From contig OX365948.1 in assembly GCA_947247005.1 (NCBI GenBank), positions 14,249,455 through 14,313,454 on the forward strand: 64,000 nt of DNA, read 5' to 3'. The translations under genes and the position numbers were made by a program. Numbering within the stretch: the stretch's first letter is position 1; each line of letters starts with the position of its first letter. Source of the DNA: Spisula solida. Its lineage: Eukaryota; Mollusca; Bivalvia; Venerida; Mactridae. The notes beneath the pieces are model-generated. The model was not told the origin of the DNA, did no database searches, and was given only the letters and a program-made list of their open reading frames with translations. Of this stretch, positions 46,370 through 56,399 are shown piece by piece.

Positions 46370-46500
46370 TTGGGGTTGAATGAGCCTTACATATCTGGGG
46401 TTGAATGAGCCCTGGTTCGGAGTTGAATGTGCTTGGGGTTGAATAATACTTAAAATCGCTTGGGGTTGAATAAGCTCGGGGTTGAATAAGCCTGCTTCCC
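46370..46500. repeat. Short GGGGTTGAATGAGC repeat
   Basis: GGGGTTGAAT(G/A)A occurs five to six times in 130 bp with variable spacing. No function inferred. Confidence 0.65.
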
Positions 46501-46539
46501 ATGTATGTAGCTATAGAGTAAAATCCTTGATTGCTATTT

Positions 46540-46575
46540 TGAAAAAGGCTTAGACCGAAACGTTAAAATTAAAGA
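46540..46575 (+). other. Penelope-type hammerhead-like motif (weak)
   Basis: TTGAAAAAGGCTTAGACCG followed by AAACGTT: a GG...CC stem then GAAAC, as in the 3' core of hammerhead motifs of Penelope-like elements. The CUGANGA half is degenerate. It lies 1.6 kb upstream of the Penelope remnant. Confidence 0.3.
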
Positions 46576-46844
46576 GTATACACTATAGGTGTGTTTATTC
46601 TTAATTACCTATGGAATGAAGTAAGATAATATATTTAGTTGGCAAGTTCGAAAATGTATCGAATTTAAATGAATGTTCATTCGGAACACCTGGGTGAAAG
46701 TAGACCGAATGAAATTACTCCGATCAATTTTAGCGGTTGGTCAAGAGGATTCATGTATTTCTAGGACTGATTGGTAAGGTTAGTCTTACTGTACACAACT
46801 TTCCCACCGCTGCCACCATTAAAGTAAATCAAGGAGGAAATGTG

Positions 46845-46900
46845 CGTTCATTGTAGGACTCGAACCCACGACACCGTTGACCCTAAATGATATAATATTA
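46845..46900 (-). repeat. tRNA-like SINE relic (B box)
   Basis: On the minus strand GTCGTGGGTTCGAGTCCTAC is a good Pol III B box. An A box is not clear. Isolated relic. Confidence 0.45.
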
Positions 46901-47226
46901 GGTGCTCTAGATACCGTATGAATTAACATGGTGACATTTTACCATCTGTTAACATTGCAATATTGACGTGACATTATCGCGTGATAAATGTTTAGTTAAA
47001 GATAGTTTACACTGCTAGCGTAAAGCACGGAGAATTTCAGTTGATCCTGACCTTTATACATGAATATATTACATGGCTCAGCCTCTTGCGCTGAATATAT
47101 CAATTTGCGAGAGTAAATCGTGCAAGATCGGTCTTTCAGATGTTTGATTGTACTCCACATCGAGTGTCTTCGTGATACTCCCCACTTATGAAAACATTCC
47201 AACGGGGTTATAACTTATAGATAAAA

Positions 47227-47283
47227 GCTCTGCTCTGCTCTGCTCTGCTCTGCTCGGCTCGGCTCGGCTCGGCTCGGCTCGGC
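47227..47283. repeat. Pentanucleotide microsatellite
   Basis: (CTCTG)n changes halfway to (CTCGG)n, about five copies of each: a compound microsatellite with a clean transition. Confidence 0.95.
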
Positions 47284-47519
47284 TTAGATACACGATTTCA
47301 ACCGTTAAACTATGCTAATAGAAGGTCGAGGATCAAGTCAAACTCTCCGTACCATACATCTTATATAACAGCTAATAATTTCTTTGTCTTTATTTGCTAT
47401 TTGATATGTTCTGTTGATATCTTTGTGTGACATAATTTGCTCATGGTTTCTCCCGCTATCAATAGTTACAGTATTACAAACAACGAATATCACTAGAAGG
47501 TGTTTGGTATATTATTGTA

Positions 47520-47694
47520 CAGTGCAACCTCTCCAGAGCGGCCCTTTATAGAGCAACAACCCCATGTGTTCAATATGATCGTTTCACCCAGACATTATCA
47601 ATTCCTATAAAAATTACCTCTCCTGAGAAAAAACCTTTGTACAAAGAACAAACTTAATGTTTCCCACAGGAGTTGTTCTAGAGAGGTTGTACTG
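47520..47694. mobile_element. 175-bp MITE, CAGTGCAACCTCT type
   Basis: TA-flanked, ends CAGTGCAACCTCTCCAGAG and (reverse) CAGTACAACCTCTCTAGAA. A relative lies at about 50314-50510 and a relic near 2.0-2.13 kb. Pogo/Tigger style. Confidence 0.85.
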
Positions 47695-48217
47695 TACACA
47701 GGACTTTGGCGTCTGCTAAAGTTGAGAAAAACATCACACTCTGTCACTAAGTATCTGTCATTTGTATAATTGTGAATATCATATGACGATTGCCTGTGGT
47801 ACAGTGCACATATCGTTTCATATAAAACAGCGTATAACCCTAACCGCTAAATGAATAATTGGGAGACTATACAATTCAACTTGTATGACTTATTGCGAGC
47901 AAAAGTATCTAACGCGGACAATCTTAAACACAAATCTAAATCTTTATGAAGTCAAGTCTGAGTTTTGGTCTAAAATAATTAGTGAATAAGAACCTTTGTT
48001 TATGCTCGCATTTCTTATTAATAATCATTCTAAGAAGACAAATACCGCAATATATAGCCCTGTTGCTATGATACGTATCAACACAAAACTGTCATGGAAA
48101 TCGGATTTTTTCTGTTGGAAGAGAATTAATAGAAAACACACACGGCGCCTGGTGCGGTCTTTACACGTATTTAACTGGATTCATATTCATTTAAATACAT
48201 TACAAGTATTCGTCGAT

Positions 48218-50193
48218 AATACGCCACCAATATGTAGAATATTCATCATGTCATCCTAAATCATGTAAAAACGGAATACCGTTTAGTCAAGCTAAGAGAT
48301 ATAGACGCATTATATCTAATGACGATTCCTATCAAAAGTCTATTGCTGAATTACGCGAATTTTTCTTAGATCGTAACTATCCTTCTAATATTGTTGACGA
48401 TGCAATAAACAAGGCATCTGGGTTAAGCCAGGAACAGGCGTTGCAAGTTTCCGAAAAAAGTGACAGTTCCTGCATACCTTTTGTTGTTGAATATAGTCCT
48501 TCCCTGCCAAATATAGGCGTTATATTAAATAAATATTGGGATTTACTTAAACTGTCACAGAAAGATAGCATAGGCGGATCCAAGGGGGGGCGGACCCGGC
48601 GTACGCCCCCCCTAAAATCGCCGGAGCCTAGGTAATTTAATCATAGATTGGATGTAAGAACAATATTGATATGCAATTTTTTTTCGCTCGCTTCGCTCGC
48701 GTCAATAACACAATAATAAATTAATGGATTTTTAAGTGAACTTAATGCTCTATGCAAAAAACAAAATATGGGACTGATTGGTAGCATAATGCCAAACATC
48801 GGCTACAGAATTGCCGAGATTATTGCACATTAAAAATGTCCGACAAGTCTGTAATACAGTTGGCTTGATTTTCTTATAAACCTGTCATTTTCATTACAAA
48901 ATAAGATATCTCAAAATGCAGCTGACGAATTCCGTGGTTATATTTAAAAAGTCACGAGGCAGAAAGCCACTGGTCTCCCTAGTCGCTGGATCCCAAGTAT
49001 TTCACATTTCCTCTTAAACAAAACTGAGGCCCTGGAGTTCGCAGAGTATGCTGCTCAGATAGACATTTCATTTTTTCTTCGTGACGAATTTACAGAAGCT
49101 ATATATATATATCAGTGAATATTATCCAGTCGATAATCGTTAGTCCTGGCTATGCTGCTCATATAAACAACGAATTTTCTTGCTCGCTTCGCTCGCTGTA
49201 GAACTACGTAAATTCAATGAAAGTCGCCAAGTTTTGATTTACCGATGAGTTGGTTGGGTAAACACTGATTTTTTTTCTAATTCTTACAATTACTACATCA
49301 GTGAATATAACCAAGTAATAAGGATGTGGTGTTTGCTGCTGAAATAGATAATTGCATTTTTTCTTGCTCGCTGCGCTCGCACAACCACTATCAGTTAATT
49401 TTGCCAAGTAAGAAATGAGTATGAGGGATATGCTGCTCAAATCATTAATTCATGTATTCTTGCTCGCCTTGCTCTCACATTAACTTCATCAATGAATATT
49501 TTAAGATAAAGAACGAAAGTGTGTGGAATGCTTCTCAGAGATACAGTTTTTTCTTGCTCGCTTCGCTCGCGCATTTCTTGGGGGGGGTATCAATACATGA
49601 ATGTACGCCCCCCCTAACGCCAAATCCTGGATCCGCCCCTGGATAGCGTTAATTTTGTCCATTCTTATAAGCCGGTTCTTGCTTTTAAACGTCCTAGAAA
49701 TATAAAGGATATTCTTGTACGAGCTAAATTTTCTTCTAATCAAAGTCAACATTATTTGTCACAGACTTGTAACAGGCGCAGATGTTCACATTGTAAACAT
49801 ATTGTTGCCGATAGTCAGTTTACTAGCTCTAACACTAACGAGTCATTTAATCTCAAACGCTCTGCTAATTGTTCATCGCAGGATGTCATTTATCTTATAA
49901 CCTGTAAAAAATGTCAGAAACAATACGTTGGACAAACTAATCAACAAGTTTCTAAAAGAATGAACAGTCATCGTTTTGACATAAATAATTTTGATGAGAC
50001 ATACGCCACTTATTCGTCTAATGTCGCTGTCCATTTCAATTCTATGGACCATTCTATATCCGATTTTTCATTCATGCCAATTGACATTGTACATGATACT
50101 ATGCAGCGTCTATGTAAAGAAACATTCTGGATACATAGACTTAAGACTTTGTATCCAGATGGAATGAACGCAAAGGTCATTTATGACAAATAG
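48218..50193 (+). pseudogene. Penelope-like GIY-YIG endonuclease ORF split by an insertion
   Basis: Left part: HQYVEYSSCHPKSCKNGIPF, AKRYRRI, ELREFFLDRNYP ... LPNIGVILNKYWDLL to KDS. Right part from 49642: DSVNFVHSYKPVLAFKRPRN, the finger CNRRRCSHC, then VIYLITCKKCQKQYVGQT, RMNSHR and CKETFWIHRL, ending at 50193. The spaced cysteines before a Y-V-G-Q-T core, the following Arg and the Glu of KETFWI are the family's endonuclease signature (here Y-L-I...Y-V-G in place of GIY...YIG). Apart from the insertion the frame is intact: codons K-D-S occur on both sides because of the target duplication. In PLEs this nuclease nicks the target for reverse transcription. Confidence 0.87.
48569..49641. mobile_element. 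1,073-bp TIR element inside the Penelope ORF
   Basis: Terminal inverted repeats CATAGGCGGATCCA ... TGGATCCGCCCCTG (12 of 14 match). Flanked by a 5-bp target duplication GATAG (48564-48568 and 49642-49646). Subterminal G-runs and GTACGCCCCCCCTAA occur near both ends. The interior has repeated units with GTGAATATTATC...TATGCTGCTCA...CTTGCTCGCTTCGCTCGC at about 48686, 49180, 49363, 49459 and 49553. No transposase frame. The superfamily is unknown to me. Confidence 0.9.
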
Positions 50194-50313
50194 ATTTAGC
50201 GTCTTTCACGCATGTTGTATAATATGATAAAAATCGTTAGTTCCTATTACTCTGTTTTATATATCTTACCAATAGGAATTATCGAGTATCATGTATGATC
50301 CGGTTTTTTAATT

Positions 50314-50510
50314 GCAGTGCTGTATAACCTCTCTACAGCGACCCCTGTTTAGCAACTACCTCTTAATTTAATTATGAACATTCATTTTTTCACTAGCCTT
50401 TTTTCCTTCAAATCTTACCTTTGGAGAGCTACTACCTCTTAATTACGACCACCCTTTGTAGCTCCTATTTTGTGTTGCTTTATAGAGGTTAAACATGTAC
50501 TGTATAGTAT
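50314..50510. mobile_element. MITE relic related to 47520-47694
   Basis: CTGTATAACCTCTCTACAGC at the left and TTTATAGAGGTTAAACATGT then ACTGTATAG at the right form imperfect inverted ends. Interior TACCTCTTAATT occurs twice. Located in the 3' part of the Penelope-like element. Confidence 0.6.
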
Positions 50511-50670
50511 ATATTATTATTGTTGTTCTTTACAATTCAATATATGAAACGTTGTTCATATGTATTCATATGTATTTTGCGCTGCATTTACTATGTAACG
50601 TCTTTTGGCGCCACCGCGTTATTATGCATGACGTTACGTCATCATTGTTTTTGTATATAATAATCATTAC

Positions 50671-50705
50671 CTGAAGAAGCCTTCTGGGCGAAACGTTGTA
50701 GTCTA
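50671..50705 (+). other. Hammerhead-ribozyme-like core at Penelope 3' region
   Basis: CTGAAGAAGCCTTCTGGGCG followed by AAACG matches C-U-G-A-N-G-A, a GCC/GGC stem with a short loop, then G-A-A-A-C. Penelope-like elements are known to carry minimal hammerhead motifs in terminal repeats. One extra A precedes the stem, and stems I/III were not resolved, so activity is doubtful. Confidence 0.45.
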
Positions 50706-50759
50706 ATGAATATACATTAAATGTTATTCGTGTTTGGTGGTTTCTCTCTATCTTCGATA

Positions 50760-51595
50760 ATACGTCACAATTAGTGTTGGCATAGTTGGCAAGTGTTGAA
50801 TTTCATAAGTGTACCGAGGTTTCAGTTTTTGAACTCTGGAGCATGCAGGTATGTCACGATCATTCAATAAAGCCACAAAAAGCACAATATTCGACACCGA
50901 ACAGAAATACATGAGTCAATGTATCGTGATCTTATTTTTAAGATCGTCTTATTATAATGGTAGTTTTTATTGAGGGTTATTAGTAACATGCAGAGTGAAA
51001 TGTCAAGATGCATGTATGTTAAAATTATTATCATTTGTACAATTATTGTGATGTTTTACTGTTAAAATCACAATTCATTTGGCTGCGATAGAATGGAAAC
51101 AGTTTCCAGAGTATTTTCTTACAAAGTTTATCTCTGGTTTTCACCTGGTCCATTCTATCGCATGGTCATGCCGTATTGCATTTTATACTGAATATTATGT
51201 GAGAATAAACGTTTGAGTACTTATGTAAATTCATAGACCTTATGAATGTACTCTGTTGTAATTACATATTTGAACTATGCATTGTCACACGTAGCACGAA
51301 TAAATGCGTACTCGCCAACGCTAACTGAAACAGAGTTTGTAGTTTTGTGTCATGTATGGTGTTGAGACATAGTATTTTCCTGTATTCTCGTCTAAATTTT
51401 CACGTGAGGCGTAGTTCAGTGAAATACAATTCTATCTTACACCGAAAATCGATAAATATTATATTTCTAACTCTATAAAAATTATAATTGTACTATTTAG
51501 CGCATTTAAAATAAGTTTTTAACTGATGAATAATCCTTGATGTACATTAGTCACTAACTGTTTAGTTTATATGCTTTTATTTATCCTCGCTACCG
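50760..51595. other. No gene recognised
   Basis: Near 51080-51170 an imperfect inverted pair GCGATAGAATGGA / TCCATTCTATCGCA surrounds about 55 bp, a small foldback candidate. Otherwise nothing can be supported. Confidence 0.4.
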
Positions 51596-51599
51596 GTAA

Positions 51600-51868
51600 T
51601 CTATATGGACGAGAAGACGTTAGTTACTTTAGTTTTTGGAGGTTAGTGCATGATACAGAAGATGCCCCAGTTCTTTTACGTGCCGATGCAAAGCATCATA
51701 CACGGGACCTCGCTTAACGTCTCGTCCGAAAGACTTAAAGTAGTTTTAGTTAGTTAGGTTGGAAACACTGAAAAGCATTTCTAGTTTTGACCGTCTGGAG
51801 GAAGGACCGAACCCACAACCTTCGGATCAGTTGTCAGTAGCTCTTACCACTGGACCACTTGTCCACCT
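51600..51868 (-). mobile_element. tRNA-derived SINE on the minus strand
   Basis: Read on the minus strand from 51868: GGTGGACAAGTGGTCCAGTG then GTAAGAG (A box) and AGGTTGTGGGTTCGGTCC (B box), followed by a body whose reverse reads ACACGGGACCTCGCTTAACG and CGTCCGAAAGAC. Relics of the same head lie at about 54662-54742 and, as body sequence only, at about 55553-55640. Confidence 0.75.
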
Positions 51869-52712
51869 ATTCAGTAACTGCTTCAGGCCAGATGTATTAT
51901 AAGCCGATTTCCGTGTGCAGTCAGCGGTTACTTCATTCTTGATAGCTGCCAGACGCATACTTAAGTAAATCATGTCATCAATTTTAAAGCATGTCAACAG
52001 CTGTTTCCTACTACATGTAAGTTACATAGGGGATAAACGAACTTAATTGCAATGCGATCAAGACCGATGTGATCCGCATAACAAATTATCACTTTGTGCT
52101 ATTTTTAGCATTTTATCTTGGAGGAACCGAAGAGCGTTCAAAACTGCTATGCGTTCTTGTGAACAGGGTTTAAACTGTTCAAACATTATGTTTTACATGT
52201 AGTCGACCAGTGTATGAAGTAAGTGCGTCTTGTTCCATGTAAAGTTTTTTTTAAGAAACATTAAAAACGCCATTCGTAATCGGTAAACAAAATAAACCAT
52301 GGTTTGACCGTGTCCAATATTCAAACTTCATTATTCGACGATATGCTTGATTTTGGCACTTTTATCACTGTAAGGGCCACCCCAACAGGGCATCCGACGA
52401 GCAACGTGATGGTTTGTAACATTAGTACGCCAATATGTTCTCTGGTATCATTTCAGCGGTCACGAAATAAAGATTTCTGATCTGAGCACTTTTTTTGGGA
52501 ACTTTTCGATCACCCCTCGATTGAATCTTGTATACCTTATATCACATGATACATGCTATTGAGAGTTATTAAATATACAATGTACTTGTAAACTTGTTTA
52601 TTGAAAAAAAACGACAAGTGCACACCGTGAAGGTACATCGTGTTGTCACGACATCAAAAAGTCGTGAACACGTACAGAATAGTGACTGAATGATCTTTCA
52701 TTAGTAATAATA

Positions 52713-52770
52713 ATGGTCAGCATCTTGAGCAGCATTTTTCTGGTATGGATCTGCCTGCATTACGTGAAAG
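52713..52770 (+). CDS. Possible first coding exon with a signal peptide
   Basis: ATG at 52713 (context ATAATGG) opens MVSILSSIFLVWICLHYVK and ends in a phase-1 donor AAAG/GTAGGC. A short polar start, an 11-12-residue hydrophobic core and small residues fit a signal peptide, so this may be the first exon of a secreted or membrane protein. No downstream exon or promoter was recognised, so it could be chance. Confidence 0.25.
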
Positions 52771-52779
52771 GTAGGCAAA

Positions 52780-53950
52780 TGATATATGTTGTAACATTGT
52801 TTTGTTATATATTATACATATTTAAGCAATAACTACAAACTACATTTTTACAGTTTACAGTTTTATTGGTTTAATCGGCAATGGTTATGCCTTTGTCTGA
52901 AAAATACAAAAGCATGTTTTAATATCAAAGGAACGAATGTGGTGTACAAGACGAATTGCAAAATGTAATCAAAACATAATATTATTTTATTGCAATTTTG
53001 TAATGTATTGTACATGTATAATAAAAACATGCAATACTTTTTTATAAATAATGTTATTTAGAATTTTATTATGCTTATACAAACAGCATAATCAAAGATC
53101 AAATACATGTATAAAAACAAATTCTGATAACGTTAGTATTCTCTGGCATAACTTATGTAACTCCTTTACTGAATTAATTGAAATGACCGATATTTATTAA
53201 CATTTTAAATACTGTTTACTAGTAATATTTTAGGAGTAACAAACTAATTCAAGTAGCATAGAATATAAATGCGCATCTCGTTAGATCGCGCATTCCGTAT
53301 GTTTGAAACCTTGTTCTGTTTTTCAACATAACGTCGTGTAAAAGTAAAAAGCACAGTTTAAAGAGACAACAGTAGAACGCCATGGATGCTTTAAATGTCG
53401 AGAATATGTGATGATAATATCAACCAAGAACCTAGACTCGTACCAACTACAGTAGAACTTCGATGCCTCGAACAGTACTTGCCTCGAACACCCTATATGC
53501 CTCGAACTGGTTTTAAGGTCCCGACAAAATCCCTTCTTTGTTCATATTGAAAAACAGTAAATGACTCAAATAATATCTAACACTAGAACTGAATAGATGG
53601 ACCCTTGATATGATTTACCAGTAGATGGGTAGAACAATACAGTTTTTCGCACATTCCATTGATTGTTGAAATCGATTGTTCGTTGGTGTATAGTCGACAA
53701 TAGGTGTTATTAACAAGACGTGGTAATTTATGTACGTTTGTATACAAGGAAATTGTAACTTAACTAAAATTCGTAAAGGATTCTTAAAGGAAGTTTTGTT
53801 CGTAATCCTAACACGATCTGCGGATTAATCCATATACGCATAGAGCAAACTCGTGATTCAATTTTTCCGCATCCGAACTCCTCTCCGTGTTTTAGTCACG
53901 AACAAAATACGCGAACAGATTTTTATTTCTTAAATAACATTCAGGAACAA
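52780..53950. other. No gene; Tigger-like terminus at 53449
   Basis: TACAGTAGAACTTCGATGCC then TCGAACAGTACTTGCCTCGA looks like the left end of a pogo-type element; a similar one (CAGTCAAACTTCGATGTC) is at 17103. No right end was found for either. Confidence 0.4.
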
Positions 53951-53955
53951 CATAT

Positions 53956-54654
53956 TTAAGAAATAGTTCACATCACTGAGGGCCCTACAGTATGGCATTA
54001 TATGACCGAAGCGAAGCTGAGGTCCATATACACAACTTGGGCTGACTAGCCAGTCCATATAATGTCATTGGGCCCGAAGTGATGTGAACTATTTCTTATA
54101 TTATACCGAACATTTAATATCGATATTATAGGCCTACTTTTGTAACTAGATCTAGATACTAATAAGAAAACATTACATACATTTGGGTCTAAGTTGTTTA
54201 TTTGCTAAAGAACTACATATCATTATAGGGAGATACGTCTGTTTTGGTCTGTTTGCATATCCACCGAAATAAACCAGAAATGTGAAAACCCGTGTTGCTA
54301 TAATAAATCTATAGACAACTTTTAAGTTGTTTCAAGTATAAATCTGGAATTTCGACTTTTGTTCATTTTTATGCAAACTAATGCGTCTTTAGAGCTTATA
54401 TAGAGCGTTCTATGTCACTGCCATAGTTACCTGCCGGTCCATATTATTTTGCCGGTCCATATTTTTTATAATATTGACCGGCTGCTGTATCAGTCAGTCT
54501 ATCGCTGGATATATTGACTGATTGGAATAACAAAGAAAAAGTAGGCCAATAATATCGATATTAAATGTTCGGTATAATATAAGAAATAGTTCACATCACT
54601 TCGGGCCCAATGACATTATATGGACTGGCTAGTCAGCCCAAGTTGTGTATATGG
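53956..54654. repeat. Near-perfect foldback with 115-bp arms
   Basis: Arms 54023-54137 and 54541-54654 are reverse complements with about one mismatch or gap in 115 bases. Both hold AAGTGATGTGAACTATTTCT and ACATTTAATATCGATATTA. The loop is about 400 bp. A third, shorter inverted piece at 53956-54005 (AAGAAATAGTTCACATCAC) pairs with the left arm. The high arm identity implies recent formation or gene conversion. No coding. Confidence 0.93.
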
Positions 54655-54661
54655 ATTACAA

Positions 54662-54742
54662 TGTAGGGATCGAACCCACAACCTTTAGATCAGCAGTCAA
54701 TAGCCCTTAATTACCACTGAACTACTTGTCAACCTCTTTGGT
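54662..54742 (-). repeat. tRNA-like SINE head relic
   Basis: Minus strand: GTTGACAAGTAGTTCAGTGG (A box) and AAGGTTGTGGGTTCGATCCC (B box). Same family as 51600-51868. It abuts the right arm of the foldback. Confidence 0.65.
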
Positions 54743-56100
54743 GTGCACTTGGACTGGAGTGCACTTGTAGTGCACTCGTAATAATTACATATACATAGGC
54801 CCTATACCTGTATGATGATGACTATGTATACATGTATATGCATAATTCAATTCTTATATTTCATGTTGTGTTATTTTTGTATTGATACGCCTTTTTGTGA
54901 AAGAATGAATATCAGGAAGATATTCGAGATGGAAAAGAATTTACATGATTGTACATGATAAAGTAGCTAGATTATTATACGCGTACGTAGGCCCTATAGG
55001 GATTATCTGTTTTAAGCTACCCGTTCACCTTAAAACATCCAAATAACCATTATTGGGTTGCATGTTTAAATTAAAAACTACTTTGTTATTCTGGACATAT
55101 ACAAAAACAAAAGACAATTTTCTTGAGGGCATAATTTATTTTTTAATTAAGCGAGCACTTCTATGACTCTAGGTACGTTGTTAACTGGGTACGAATGAGC
55201 TGATTCATGACTTGTAAACTGACGTGGAGTGTAAGCAACTGACTAAAATGGTAAATAATCATTGTTGTATCGAATGTCTTACTTATTCGATTCGTGTTTA
55301 TATATCTTTATTTAATATTACATATTATTTCGACTTTTTTCCTTGTGATGTAGCGTATTTGTTAAGAATCTGAAAGTTGAACTGTTTTCGGATAAGCTAA
55401 TTGTCCGAATTAAAGATGAAAAATGATGATAGAGTTTTACAAAATTTGAAAGAGCCAACAAATGAAGCATTTGTCTTTCGATAAAGTACATGTTTTTTAT
55501 ATGTTCAACACTGAAAATTAGACTCATTCAGTTTTGGCACAATTTCTAGTTGGGATATGGAAACGCTGAAAAGCATTTCAGTCTCAGAAAGGCAGTGTCT
55601 CTAATAGGGATATGGGCCCGTACGACTAGCCAACCCTTCCTGCATTCGCTAGTTGGAAGGTACTTTTTTCAACATTACGAAATACTGCGTTAATCTAGGA
55701 AATTATTATTATTAACCCAATAGTATTAGTATTAACTAGTATCAATTTTACCAATATAGAACTTTATAAAAATGAGTTTGAAGTCTAGTAACTATCGATT
55801 TTTACCAATATTCTAGTGGGATTATTGGCTTATTTGGGGTTGCTAATTGTAGTCAAACTTATTGAAAAGTAGAAGTTACTAGAACTGCATTTATGGTGTA
55901 AGAAACACATTTGGTGTAAGAAACACATTTGGTGTTCTTGTCAGAGCTACCACATACCAGTCTTCCGGCTCCATGTTGACATTGATTCAATCAGCCTATC
56001 CAATAAAACTTCTACTACATAATTATACACAAGTCTATGCTGACATGAAAAATCGCATTACTACGCACAGCGTCTTTTTGTCACAAACTGCATTGTTTAC
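54743..56100. other. No gene recognised
   Basis: AT-rich. ATTTGGTGTAAGAAACAC is duplicated at 55890-55930. A body relic of the 51.6-kb SINE family lies at about 55553-55640 (ACGCTGAAAAGCATTTC). No supported exon. Confidence 0.4.
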
Positions 56101-56399
56101 ACTTAGTAATAAGGAGGTTGAAACCCCCCTTTTCGGTACGCGGGATTCATGGCCTTTTTAGGTGGTATTCGGGACACAAGAGCGTCATACGCGGTATGCA
56201 ATAAAAATGCCTATTGGTATTCAGTACGCAATATTTCCAAAATAAACTGTTTTCGTGAACAAGCATTTAAGCTTTTTAACCAATTTAGAGACAACAAAGC
56301 AATGAATTACGCTTCAAATGCGATTTCATGTGTGTTGAACTAAAAATGTTGATGTGCATAACGTTTACGGACCTAAGATAGTGTTCAATAACACTAAGT

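Larger units (their letters stand above)
48175..50720 (+). mobile_element. Penelope-like retroelement, 5'-truncated, interrupted
   Basis: The 3' part of a Penelope-like element runs on both sides of a 1,073-bp insertion (48569-49641). It consists of the C-terminal RT-adjacent region, a zinc-finger plus GIY-YIG endonuclease region, and a 3' region with a hammerhead-like motif at about 50671-50700. The RT core is not found upstream. Its 3' limit is not sharply defined. Confidence 0.8.
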
